Positions 54,200 to 62,591 of a stretch of DNA of 64,000 nucleotides are shown in pieces (position 1 is the first letter of the stretch; each line of letters opens with the position of its first letter). The translations under genes and the position numbers were made by a program. The stretch spans positions 96,253 through 160,252 of the forward strand of contig NZ_JAGGQQ010000012.1 in NCBI RefSeq assembly GCF_018613195.1, written 5' to 3'. Below the pieces are notes generated by a model. It had not been told where the DNA came from and ran no database searches. It was given only the letters and a program-made list of their open reading frames with translations. The DNA is from Bacillus sp. ISL-45. Lineage in GTDB: Bacteria; Bacillota; Bacilli; Bacillales; Cytobacillaceae.

Positions 54200-54545
54200 A
54201 CTTCGAGAATTGTCCAGCTCCACCGCCTAGCCAGTTTTCATCCCCGAGAGTACTTCTCTTGAGTATCTTGCGAGAAGCTTCAGCTTTGAGCAGCTCGAGA
54301 CGTTTGTCTAGTTTCGCCTCCTAGAAACTCCGAAACTTCAACTCTGCCGGCAGGGTCGGAGTCTCCAGTTTCTGTGTTTCTGGGCAGTCGGCTATACTTA
54401 TCGACTTCGGTCCGTCCAATGAAGTCAAAGAACGACTTCACTGGTCAGCCCTCCGTGGCACACGATGTGCTAGACCCGCCAGACACAGGACGTGGCGTTA
54501 TAGGCGTGCAACGCTTGTCGGGCTGAACAAGGCGCTTGCGCTTTT
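54200..54545 (+). repeat. Dispersed structured repeat, copy R7
   Basis: Long form with the GAAACTCCGA module as in R3 and R5, opening TTCGAGAATTGTCCAG and ending AAGGCGCTTGCGCTTTTC. Two stem positions have drifted (GGTCAG, GGCGTG). It lies directly against the stop codon of yhfH. Confidence 0.9.
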
Positions 54546-54546
54546 C

Positions 54547-54681
54547 TTATAGTTTACCAGGGTCCATGCATCCATCACACTTATTTCCGTAGCATTCATG
54601 CTGTTCATCAATCGATTCTCCACACTCAATACATTGCTTCTTCGGCAAATTACGAAAGAATTCTACGACATTTTCAATCAT
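54547..54681 (-). CDS. yhfH: YhfH-like small zinc-finger-type protein
   Basis: 44 residues: helix MIENVVEFFRNLPKK, then CIEC, EQHECYG, and CDGC. The pattern of cysteines and one histidine fits zinc binding and matches YhfH from memory. ATG at 54681 is preceded by GGAGGG. Function unknown. It sits immediately before yhfI, divergent, as in the B. subtilis neighbourhood. Confidence 0.82.
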   Translation of the reverse strand: MIENVVEFFRNLPKKQCIECGESIDEQHECYGNKCDGCMDPGKL

Positions 54682-54851
54682 GCTGTTCCCTCCAAATAAG
54701 TTGTGTTTTGGTACAGATTTATTATTTACTATATTGTATTATAACAGAATGGATGGCGTCAATCATAATTTTCTGAAAAAGCCGTTAAAGTGAAAAAATG
54801 GGCAAAATGAAGTATAGTGAAAGAAAAAGCGTGATAATAGGAGGGAAATCA

Positions 54852-55586
54852 TTGAAGCTGACAATAGTAGGGTTCTGGGGTGGATACCCAAAGGTGAATG
54901 AAGCCAGCACTGGATATTTGCTCGAGCATGAAGGTTTTAAGCTAATGATCGACTTTGGCAGCGGCGTACTGGCGAGACTCCAAAATTTTGTCCAGCCAGA
55001 AGAGTTGGATGCCTTGGTACTGTCGCATTATCATCCGGATCACATCGCTGACATAGGCGTATTACAGCATGCCCGTCTGATACAGGGGTTCCTGGGGAAA
55101 AAGTCCCCGCAGCTTCCAATTTACGGACATACTCAGGACAAGCAGGAGTTTGCGAAGCTTACATATAAAAACATCACAAAAGGGATCGCTTATGATCCGG
55201 CAAAAAAACTTTACATAGGGCCTTTCACGATTTCATTCTTGTCTGCCGTCCATCCGGTTCCTTGCTATGCAATGCGGATTGAAGCTGGAGGTAAGTCACT
55301 TGTGTATACTGCCGATACTTCATTTAAGGAAGAGTTCATCCCATTTGCTTCGGGAGCAGACTTGCTGCTTTCTGAGTGTAATTTTTACGGGAACCAGGAT
55401 GGCAAAGGTGCGGGGCATATGAATAGCTATGATAACGGAAAGCTTGCTTCCGAAGCGGACGTTAAACAGCTGGTACTTACCCATTTGCCGCATTACGGAG
55501 AAATTGACCAGCTTGTTTCTGAAGCTTCTACAGTTTTCAATGGCCCGGTTGCCCTTGCGAGGGAAGGGCTCGAAATCACTCTATAA
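54852..55586 (+). CDS. yhfI: Metallo-beta-lactamase-fold hydrolase YhfI
   Basis: 244 residues, the same length as B. subtilis YhfI. Metal-binding motif LSHYHPDHIAD near residue 59 and YTADTSF near 157 place it with RNase Z/phosphodiesterase-like MBL enzymes; the substrate is unknown. Start is TTG at 54852 because AGGAGGG lies just upstream; the longer frame from 54798 crosses that site. lplJ follows after 14 bases, so the two likely share a transcript. Confidence 0.87.
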   Translation: MKLTIVGFWGGYPKVNEASTGYLLEHEGFKLMIDFGSGVLARLQNFVQPEELDALVLSHYHPDHIADIGVLQHARLIQGFLGKKSPQLPIYGHTQDKQEFAKLTYKNITKGIAYDPAKKLYIGPFTISFLSAVHPVPCYAMRIEAGGKSLVYTADTSFKEEFIPFASGADLLLSECNFYGNQDGKGAGHMNSYDNGKLASEADVKQLVLTHLPHYGEIDQLVSEASTVFNGPVALAREGLEITL

Positions 55587-55600
55587 AAGGAGACTCAACC

Positions 55601-56590
55601 ATGTTATTTATTGATAATAAGGGAATCACAGATCCAAGGATCAACCTGGCAATTGAAGAATATGCCTTGAAGAACCTGGATATCAATGAAACTTACTTAC
55701 TGTTTTATATAAACGAACCATCCATCATCATTGGCAAGAACCAGAACACAATCGAAGAGATCAATACGGAATATGTCGAGAAAAATGGCATCCACGTTGT
55801 CCGCAGGTTATCCGGAGGCGGAGCTGTATACCATGATCTTGGCAATCTGAACTTCAGCTTCATCACGAAGGACGACGGAGAAAGCTTCCACAACTTCAGG
55901 AAGTTTACCGAGCCAGTAGTTACTGCCTTAAGAAAACTTGGAGTCGATGCAGAGTTAAGCGGGAGGAATGACCTGCTTGCAGAAGGAAGAAAGATATCCG
56001 GAAACGCACAATTTTCGACCAGAGGACGCATGTTCAGCCACGGAACCCTGCTGTTTGACTCGGAAATCGAAAGCGTCGTTTCCGCGCTTAACGTAAAAAA
56101 AGACAAAATAGAATCTAAAGGCATCAAATCCATTCGCAGCCGAGTTGCGAATATCTCTGAATTCCTCTCAGAAAAAGTGACAATTGAGGAATTCCGTTCG
56201 CTTCTGCTGAAAAATATCTTTGATGGACTGGATGATATTCCGGAGTATGTCTTAACAGAGAAAGACTGGGAAAATATCCATGAGCTTTCTAAAGAAAGAT
56301 ACCAGAATTGGGATTGGAATTATGGGAAATCTCCTAAGTTTAACCTGCAGCATTCGCATCGTTTCCCGGTTGGGCAAATCGATGTCCGTTTTGAGGTAAA
56401 TAAGGGGATCATCGAAAACTGTAAAATTTATGGGGATTTCTTTGGTGTAGGCGATGTCACCGAAATCGAGGACAAGCTGACAGGACTTAAATATGAAAAG
56501 TCCCAAGTTGCCGATGCGCTGAAAGAAGTGGATATCAAACATTATTTCGGAAATATTTCTAAAGAAGATTTCATTAACTTAATATATTAA
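55601..56590 (+). CDS. lplJ: Lipoate-protein ligase
   Basis: 329 residues. LplJ activates free lipoate with ATP and attaches it to lipoyl domains. The lipoate-site motif RRLSGGGAVYHDLGN near residue 70 and the C-terminal accessory domain (last 80 residues) are present. ATG at 55601 follows AAGGAG. Confidence 0.95.
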   Translation: MLFIDNKGITDPRINLAIEEYALKNLDINETYLLFYINEPSIIIGKNQNTIEEINTEYVEKNGIHVVRRLSGGGAVYHDLGNLNFSFITKDDGESFHNFRKFTEPVVTALRKLGVDAELSGRNDLLAEGRKISGNAQFSTRGRMFSHGTLLFDSEIESVVSALNVKKDKIESKGIKSIRSRVANISEFLSEKVTIEEFRSLLLKNIFDGLDDIPEYVLTEKDWENIHELSKERYQNWDWNYGKSPKFNLQHSHRFPVGQIDVRFEVNKGIIENCKIYGDFFGVGDVTEIEDKLTGLKYEKSQVADALKEVDIKHYFGNISKEDFINLIY

Positions 56591-56596
56591 ATTTAG

Positions 56597-56626
56597 AAAC
56601 GTGGTATTGATGATACCGCGTTTTTA
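56597..56626 (+). terminator. Terminator after lplJ
   Basis: AAACGTGGTAT and ATACCGCGTTT pair (one G-T), followed by T residues. Confidence 0.8.
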
Positions 56627-56760
56627 ATTTATTTAATGTAAAATTGGTAGAATTTCGACATATTTTCCTTGAATCCATAATTTTCTTTCAATATAATATA
56701 TTTAGAAAACTTTTTACAAAGTTTGGTGACTCTTGTCACCGCAAAGGGGGAAGGGAGTTA

Positions 56761-58317
56761 ATGAATCTTTCATCACAGCTTCATCACACTGCCTCAATGC
56801 TGGGCAATAAGCCGGCATATTTTTTCATGGACAAAGCAAGCACCTATGCAGAGCTAGATGCTGCTGTAACGAAGTTTGCTTCTGGTCTAGAGAAACTAGG
56901 GGTAAAAAAAGGCGAACATATCGCATTGTTGCTAGGAAACTCTCCACATTTTGTCATCAGTATGTACGGAGCGCTAAGGCTCGGTGCAACAGTCATTCCC
57001 ATCAATCCAATTTACACAGCAGATGAAATCGGCTATATCTTGAACAATGGCGATGTAAAAGTAGTCGTCGGGCTGGACCTGATGCTGCCGCTCGCAGAAA
57101 AAATGCATCAGCTTCTGCCAAAGGTCGAACACTTCGTGATTGCGGAGACAGGTCAGAGCCAGATGTCTGATGAGGAATTGTCCAAGCTTTCTTTAGGTTC
57201 AAAAATGAAACCGTTTACACATGTCGTTGGTGCCGGAGACCTTCATTTCAAGGGTCCTGAACTGAATGATGATGATGTCGCAATCATTCTTTATACGTCA
57301 GGAACGACAGGCAAGCCTAAAGGGGCTATGCTTACACACCAAAATCTTTACAGCAATGCGAAAGATGTAAGCGATTACCTTAAGATGAATGAAGATGACA
57401 AGGTAATCACAGCTCTGCCGATGTTCCACGTTTTCTGTTTGACGGTCGCTCTTAATGCGCCGCTGATGAACGGCGGAACACTGTTGATTGTCCCTAAATT
57501 CAGCCCGGCAGAAGTGTTCCGGATTGCCAGGGAATACGAGGCAACTGTTTTTGCAGGCGTGCCGACGATGTATAACTTCCTATTCCAGTATCCAGAAGGA
57601 AATCCCGAAGACCTTAAGTCACTTCGACTGTGTATTTCTGGCGGTGCTTCACTTCCGGTTGCGCTTCTTCAGAATTTCGAGCGCAAATTCAATGTAATGG
57701 TTTCAGAAGGATATGGTTTGTCGGAGGCCTCACCGGTAACTTGCTTCAACCCTCTTGACCGCCCGCGCAAAGCAGGTTCAATTGGAACCTCAATCGTGAA
57801 TGTTGAAAACAAGGTTGTCAATGAAATGGGAGATGAAGTGGCTCCTGGGGAAGTTGGCGAATTGATTGTCCGAGGCCCGAACGTAATGGCAGGCTATTAT
57901 AAGATGCCAGAAGAAACAGCTGCGGCTATCAGGGATGGCTGGTTGTATACAGGTGATCTTGCCCGCATGGACGAAGAAGGATATTTCTACATCGTTGACC
58001 GAAAGAAGGACTTGATCCTCGTCGGCGGATACAATGTATATCCGCGTGAAGTCGAAGAAGTATTATATAACCATCCTGATGTAGTTGAAGTAGCTGTCCT
58101 CGGCGTTCCGGATCCTAATTTCGGCGAAGCAGTCAGGTGCTATGTTGTCAGCAAGAATCCTGAATTGACAGAAGAGCAGCTGCTGGACTATTGCCGGGAG
58201 CACCTGGCAAAATACAAGGTGCCAAGCGTGATCGAGTTCCTCGAAGAACTTCCGAAAAATACAACAGGGAAAATTTTAAGAAGAGCATTGAAAAACCAGG
58301 TTCTGCAGGGACAATAA
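56761..58317 (+). CDS. lcfB: Long-chain acyl-CoA ligase LcfB (YhfL)
   Basis: 518 residues of the AMP-forming ligase family; it activates fatty acids to acyl-CoA. The P-loop [16 protein letters not shown] lies near residue 178, the A5 segment [10 protein letters not shown] near 320, [22 protein letters not shown] near 398, and the catalytic Lys in [13 protein letters not shown] near the end. Start is ATG at 56761 after GGAAGGGAG. A crotonase gene follows, suggesting a fatty-acid degradation pair. Confidence 0.93.
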   Translation: MNLSSQLHHTASMLGNKPAYFFMDKASTYAELDAAVTKFASGLEKLGVKKGEHIALLLGNSPHFVISMYGALRLGATVIPINPIYTADEIGYILNNGDVKVVVGLDLMLPLAEKMHQLLPKVEHFVIAETGQSQMSDEELSKLSLGSKMKPFTHVVGAGDLHFKGPELNDDDVAIILYTSGTTGKPKGAMLTHQNLYSNAKDVSDYLKMNEDDKVITALPMFHVFCLTVALNAPLMNGGTLLIVPKFSPAEVFRIAREYEATVFAGVPTMYNFLFQYPEGNPEDLKSLRLCISGGASLPVALLQNFERKFNVMVSEGYGLSEASPVTCFNPLDRPRKAGSIGTSIVNVENKVVNEMGDEVAPGEVGELIVRGPNVMAGYYKMPEETAAAIRDGWLYTGDLARMDEEGYFYIVDRKKDLILVGGYNVYPREVEEVLYNHPDVVEVAVLGVPDPNFGEAVRCYVVSKNPELTEEQLLDYCREHLAKYKVPSVIEFLEELPKNTTGKILRRALKNQVLQGQ

Positions 58318-58326
58318 ACTATGAAA

Positions 58327-58360
58327 TGAGAGGCAGGCGCCCGTGCCTGCCTCTTTTTTG
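58327..58360 (+). terminator. Terminator after lcfB
   Basis: GAGGCAGGC and GCCTGCCTC form the stem; the T run that follows is the insertion target of MITE-like copy B. Confidence 0.88.
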
Positions 58361-58361
58361 A

Positions 58362-58546
58362 AGGCTCTTTTCTCAAACTTTGTTGCTCTTGACTACAAAA
58401 TAGGATTGAATGACCTATTTTTCTTCGCAAAGTTGACTCTTTTGTGAGAAAAGAGCATGCGAACTTAATACCGACCAACAAAATGTCCTACTATTACGTT
58501 AAAATCGGCTTTAGGATTTTAACAACAATCTTTACGAAAACAGCCT
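58362..58546 (+). mobile_element. MITE-like element, copy B (185 bp)
   Basis: Starts AGGCTCTTTTCTCAAAC and ends in the reverse of AGGCTGTTTTCGTAAAG. TTTTGA flanks both sides (58356-58361 and 58547-58552), a 6-bp target duplication. Interior shares TTAAAATCGGCTTTAGGATT with copies A (reversed) and C. A frame that enters it from 58444 is not coding. Confidence 0.9.
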
Positions 58547-58611
58547 TTTTGAAAAGCAGAAGGAAATTTGTCCTTGAGGCTAGAATGTCAATGGAGAAGG
58601 AGTTGATCAGT

Positions 58612-59388
58612 ATGGGTAACATCACATTTCAATTAGAGGGATATACAGCAATTGTCACGCTGAATCGTCCGGACGCATTAAATGCTTTTAATTATGATAC
58701 GCTAGATGAATTGCAGAAGGTCATTGAGAAAATCAGGACAAACCGTGATGTAAGGGTCGTGATTTTTACCGGAGCGGGTGAGAAAGCATTCAGTGTTGGC
58801 GCAGATTTAAAGGAACGCCGTACACTGTCTGACGAGGACGTAAAGAGGAACATCTATAAAATTGGAGAGGTCTTCACGATGATTGACCAGTTGCCGCAGC
58901 CGACAATCGCAGCAATCAATGGATTTGCCTTCGGCGGCGGAATGGAGCTTGCCCTGGCATGTGATTTCCGTGTTGCCGCGGCTGAGACGCAGATGGGATT
59001 GACGGAGACGAGCCTGGCGATCATTCCTGGTGCAGGAGGAACCCAGAGGCTGCCAAGGCTGATCGGCCAGGCAAAAGCATTAGAGCTGATCTTGACAGCG
59101 CGCCGGCTGAAAGCGGAGAAAGCTCTCGATTATGGCCTCGTTACCGCAGTAGTAAAAAAAGAAAACTTGCTTGATGAATGTATGAAATTTGCCGAAATGA
59201 TGCTGGCTAACGGACCTGTCGCACTGCAGCAGGCAAAGTACGCCGTCAAACAGGGAATGAACGCAGACCTGCAGACAGGACTGCAAATTGAGCGCAAAGC
59301 CTACGAAGTCACCATCCCGACAGAAGATCGCCTCGAAGCACTGGCAGCGTTCAGCGAGAAACGAAAGCCAGATTTTAAAGGAAAGTAA
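58612..59388 (+). CDS. Enoyl-CoA hydratase
   Basis: 258 residues. Crotonase motifs GAGEKAFSVGADLKER (oxyanion hole) and INGFAFGGGMELALACDFR with the catalytic Glu, then SLAIIPGAGGTQRLPRLIG. Likely hydrates enoyl-CoA in beta-oxidation or amino-acid breakdown (methylglutaconyl-CoA hydratase-like is possible). ATG at 58612 lies nine bases after AAGGAG; the frame upstream belongs to an inserted element. Follows lcfB. Confidence 0.9.
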   Translation: MGNITFQLEGYTAIVTLNRPDALNAFNYDTLDELQKVIEKIRTNRDVRVVIFTGAGEKAFSVGADLKERRTLSDEDVKRNIYKIGEVFTMIDQLPQPTIAAINGFAFGGGMELALACDFRVAAAETQMGLTETSLAIIPGAGGTQRLPRLIGQAKALELILTARRLKAEKALDYGLVTAVVKKENLLDECMKFAEMMLANGPVALQQAKYAVKQGMNADLQTGLQIERKAYEVTIPTEDRLEALAAFSEKRKPDFKGK

Positions 59389-59392
59389 CTCA

Positions 59393-59417
59393 ACACGGCC
59401 GCGGCCGTGTTTTTTTA
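59393..59417 (+). terminator. Terminator after the enoyl-CoA hydratase gene
   Basis: ACACGGCCGCGGCCGTGT is a perfect palindrome followed by seven T. Confidence 0.88.
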
Positions 59418-59675
59418 TGTGCAAAGACTGGGTTTTTGACCGCTAATAAGGATGTTGACTTCCTTTTGTAATCAATCGGCGGATTTTTAAATATATCGAC
59501 AGCACTTTCCGAGAGACCAACTGCTTATTTAGCAGTCTGCCGGGCCTGGGTATTAATACGCATAAATTATTTCGATAAAAGAAACACTTTTCCAAGCTGC
59601 TGGAAGTATGTATAATATATTTTAATTGATTAAAGGATTTTATATTTTACATAGTGATAGAAAGGCGGGAAGCGA

Positions 59676-60404
59676 GTGGAAAGTACATTGGTTGTTAAGC
59701 AGGCAACAGATTTTAAAAGAGGAATTCAATCAGGCATCAGCATTGCGATAGGTTATATGCCGATTGCACTTACCTTTGGCTTGATCGCCAAGACAACAGG
59801 ACTTGCGCTCGGTGAAACGGTCATGATGAGCATGCTGGTGTTCGCGGGGGCCGCACAGTATATTTCGTTAAGTCTCCTTGCGCAGGGGATAGGGATCTTT
59901 GAAGTCATCCTGACGACCTTTATCGTGAATATCCGCCACTTTCTCATGTCTGCGTCCTTGAATGAAAAGGCAGAAGAGGATACCGTAGGTGCAAGAATGG
60001 GCTATTCATTCGGGATCACGGATGAGACATTTTCAGTAGCCGCGACACGAGAAGGTACTGTCAATGCCCGGTATATGTTTGGCTTGAACCTTACTGCTTA
60101 CTCGAGCTGGGTTGTTTTCTCCGGGCTGGGCTTCCTCATCGGTGCAGGATTGCCTCAGACACTGCAGGAAAGCATGTCAGTCGCGTTATATGCCATGTTT
60201 GTGGGCTTACTGGTCCCATCGATGAAAGGTAATGTAAAAGTTGTATACCTGGCCGTACTCGCAGCTGCGTTTAATTCGATATTTACAATGGCTGAACTCA
60301 TGTCCACAGGCTGGGCTATCGTGCTGGCAACATTGCTGTCAGCGATTCTTGTAGAGGCAGTTGAAACATTCAAGAAAGGCAGGAGGGCAGAAACACATGA
60401 GTAA
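59676..60404 (+). CDS. azlC: AzlC-family branched-chain amino acid exporter, large subunit
   Basis: 242 residues with about eight membrane segments and the family block FVVNIRH-type segment (TFIVNIRHFLMSASL). AzlC with AzlD exports branched-chain amino acids or their analogues. GTG start at 59676 after AAAGGCGGGAAG. The azlD start lies 8 bases inside its 3' end. The 287 bp before it hold no other gene or clear promoter. Confidence 0.88.
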   Translation: MESTLVVKQATDFKRGIQSGISIAIGYMPIALTFGLIAKTTGLALGETVMMSMLVFAGAAQYISLSLLAQGIGIFEVILTTFIVNIRHFLMSASLNEKAEEDTVGARMGYSFGITDETFSVAATREGTVNARYMFGLNLTAYSSWVVFSGLGFLIGAGLPQTLQESMSVALYAMFVGLLVPSMKGNVKVVYLAVLAAAFNSIFTMAELMSTGWAIVLATLLSAILVEAVETFKKGRRAETHE

Positions 60405-60702
60405 AGAAATTGTCATCATGATCATAGGTATGGCTATCGTTACCTATTTACCGAGGATGCTTCCATTTGTAATGTTCCGCGGAAAAGAACTGCCTCCATT
60501 CCTGCAAGGCGTCCTGAAAAATGTCCCATATGCCACACTGGGAGCGCTGATCTTCCCCGCAATCCTGTTCATTCAGGAAGACATCTGGTACGGACTGATC
60601 GGAGCCGCCGCCGCCTTCATCGTTGCCTTTATGGGAGCAAATGTCATAGTGGTCGTAATTGGTTCGATCTCCGTTTTGACTTTATATTCTTATTTCTTTT
60701 AG
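60397..60702 (+). CDS. azlD: AzlD-family small exporter subunit
   Basis: 101 residues with four hydrophobic segments and the family opening ITYLPR-like (VTYLPRMLPF). Partner of AzlC. ATG at 60397 with GGAGGG eight bases upstream; the upstream in-frame start at 60361 is internal to azlC. Confidence 0.88.
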   Translation: MSKEIVIMIIGMAIVTYLPRMLPFVMFRGKELPPFLQGVLKNVPYATLGALIFPAILFIQEDIWYGLIGAAAAFIVAFMGANVIVVVIGSISVLTLYSYFF

Positions 60703-60728
60703 ATCTGCTGGGTGCAGGTCTATTTTTT
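60701..60728 (+). terminator. Terminator after azlD
   Basis: AGATCTGC and GCAGGTCT pair (one G-T), followed by ATTTTTT. Confidence 0.75.
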
Positions 60729-60787
60729 ATGTATAAATCATTACCTGAATAAAAACGGCCGGGCTGATTGCAAAAATAAATGAAATG

Positions 60788-60815
60788 TTGACAAGATGAA
60801 TGAATAGATTATAAT
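60788..60815 (+). promoter_or_regulatory. Sigma-A promoter of the SsuB-like operon
   Basis: TTGACA (60788-60793), a 16-base spacer and TATAAT (60810-60815), both perfect hexamers, about 55 bases before the start codon. Confidence 0.75.
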
Positions 60816-60870
60816 TAACTTTATTAATTCCGACTAAAACAATAAGCTTTATTAGAATAGGGTGGTTTAA

Positions 60871-61659
60871 TTGTTTATTGAAATCAGCAATGTACACAAA
60901 CAATACGCGGACAAAAATAATCACCAGGTTGATATTCTAAAAGATATTAATCTAGAAGTAAATAAAGGGGAATTCGTATCGATTCTTGGACCATCCGGCT
61001 GCGGTAAATCGACACTTCTTTCTATAGTAGCTGGACTGACTCCGGCAACGAGCGGCGAAATTACAGTCTTTGGCAAAAAGATAGATAAACCGGGAAAGGA
61101 CAGAGGAATGGTTTTCCAGCAGGCGGCGCTGTTCCCGTGGCTGAATGTATTGGAGAATGTTCTCTTCCCGCTTAAACAGGAAATGCCAAAGAAACAGGCC
61201 GAAGCGGAAGCAAAGAAACAATTACAAAAGGTACAGCTTAGCAAATACCTTTCTCACTATCCTCATGAGCTATCAGGAGGGATGCAGCAGAGGGTGGCGA
61301 TTGCAAGGGCGCTGGCGATGAATCCGGAAATCCTTTTGATGGATGAACCATTCGGAGCTCTGGATGAACAAACTCGTTCGCGGCTTCATGAACAGCTGGA
61401 GACGATCTGGGCAGAAACTCAGAAAACGATCTTGTTCGTCACTCACAGCATCTCTGAATCCATTAAACTATCAGACCGGATCATTGTGATGGGAACGAAG
61501 CCAGGGGTGATCCTTAAGGATATTAAAGTAGAGATTCCAAGGCCCCGCCATGAGCATAAAAAAGAGATGGTGGAACTGGAAGAATATATTATGAGTTATC
61601 TGAAGAAGGAGATCGACAAAGTCATCAGGGAGGAGCTTGCAGATGAATCCGCACATTAA
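60871..61659 (+). CDS. ABC importer ATPase, SsuB/TauB-like
   Basis: 262 residues. Walker A GPSGCGKST, signature LSGGMQQRV, Walker B LLMDEPFGALDEQTR, switch His VTHSISES. This is the ATPase of the nitrate/sulfonate/taurine importer family. TTG start at 60871 is five bases after GGGTGG. First of three genes (ATPase, permease, binding protein). The substrate may be an alkanesulfonate, a thiamine precursor or another small anion. Confidence 0.88.
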   Translation: MFIEISNVHKQYADKNNHQVDILKDINLEVNKGEFVSILGPSGCGKSTLLSIVAGLTPATSGEITVFGKKIDKPGKDRGMVFQQAALFPWLNVLENVLFPLKQEMPKKQAEAEAKKQLQKVQLSKYLSHYPHELSGGMQQRVAIARALAMNPEILLMDEPFGALDEQTRSRLHEQLETIWAETQKTILFVTHSISESIKLSDRIIVMGTKPGVILKDIKVEIPRPRHEHKKEMVELEEYIMSYLKKEIDKVIREELADESAH

Positions 61660-62398
61660 GAGAATTATATTTTTCTCAGCAATCATTGCATTCTGGTACG
61701 CAGGAAGCAAGCTTGAATGGTGGATGCCCATCATCCTTCCATCTCCGGAAAAAGTCCTTGAGGCACTGGTCACAGGCTTCGAGGATAAAACTTTGATCTA
61801 TGATCTGATCGCCAGCTTCAAACGTCTTGCGATTGGTCTCGGTCTCTCCCTTGTAATCGGGACTGCGCTTGGAGTCCTGCTCGCAAAATCCAAAACGGCG
61901 GATGAGACACTGGGCACAATCGTTCTCGCGTTCCAAAGTGTACCTAGCATTGTTTGGCTCCCCCTTGCGATCATGTGGTTCGGAATGAACGAGAAAGCTG
62001 TTATTTTCGTGGTGGTTCTCGGAGGAACATTTGTCATGACACTTAATATTAGAGTTGGGATTAAAAATGTTTCGCCATTATTTATAAAGGCCGCGAAAAC
62101 GATGGGAGTGACAGGCTGGAATTTATATAAAAGGGTTATTTTTCCGGCAGCGATCCCTTATGTGGTAACCGGCTCAAGACTGGCCTGGGCATTTGCCTGG
62201 AGGGCTCTGATGGCAGGGGAACTTTTAAGCACGGGCCCAGGTCTCGGATATACGCTCCGTTACGCCTCGGATTTCGGCAATATGGGGCTCGTGATTGGCG
62301 TCATGATCATTATTGGTGTCATTGGAACAATCGTAGACCAGTTAATTTTCCAGCGTATCGAAAAATCGGTGCTTAATCGCTGGGGACTTGATTCATAA
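61643..62398 (+). CDS. ABC importer permease, SsuC/TauC-like
   Basis: 251 residues with six membrane segments and the permease EAA-type loop KAAKTMGVTGWNLYKRVIFPAAIPY. Overlaps the ATPase gene by 17 bases; ATG at 61643 follows GAGGAG. Its last codon and stop (TCATAA) form the 6-bp target duplication of MITE-like copy C, which begins right after the stop. Confidence 0.88.
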   Translation: MNPHIKRIIFFSAIIAFWYAGSKLEWWMPIILPSPEKVLEALVTGFEDKTLIYDLIASFKRLAIGLGLSLVIGTALGVLLAKSKTADETLGTIVLAFQSVPSIVWLPLAIMWFGMNEKAVIFVVVLGGTFVMTLNIRVGIKNVSPLFIKAAKTMGVTGWNLYKRVIFPAAIPYVVTGSRLAWAFAWRALMAGELLSTGPGLGYTLRYASDFGNMGLVIGVMIIIGVIGTIVDQLIFQRIEKSVLNRWGLDS

Positions 62399-62567
62399 AG
62401 GCTCTTTTCTCAAACTTTGTTGCTATTGACTGCACAATAAGACTGAATTACCTTAATTTCTTCACAATGAGGAAAGAGCTTGCAAACTTGGTATCGAAAT
62501 ACAAAATGGTTATGATCACGTTAAAATCGGCTTTAGGATTTTAACAACAATTTTAGGAAAACAGACT
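62399..62567 (+). mobile_element. MITE-like element, copy C (169 bp)
   Basis: Starts AGGCTCTTTTCTCAAAC; right end is decayed (CAGACT instead of CAGCCT). TCATAA flanks both sides (62393-62398 and 62568-62573). Interior matches copy B, including TTAAAATCGGCTTTAGGATT. It sits inside an operon, between permease and binding-protein genes. Confidence 0.88.
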
Positions 62568-62591
62568 TCATAAAATAAGGAGGAAAGAATA

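Noticed and set aside
58444..58611. N-terminal extension of the enoyl-CoA hydratase
   Set aside because: The upstream frame runs through MITE-like copy B; a good ribosome site supports ATG 58612.
60817..60860. CymR-type site (GGAATTA half) before the SsuB-like operon
   Set aside because: Only the GGAATTA end fits; most other conserved positions do not match.
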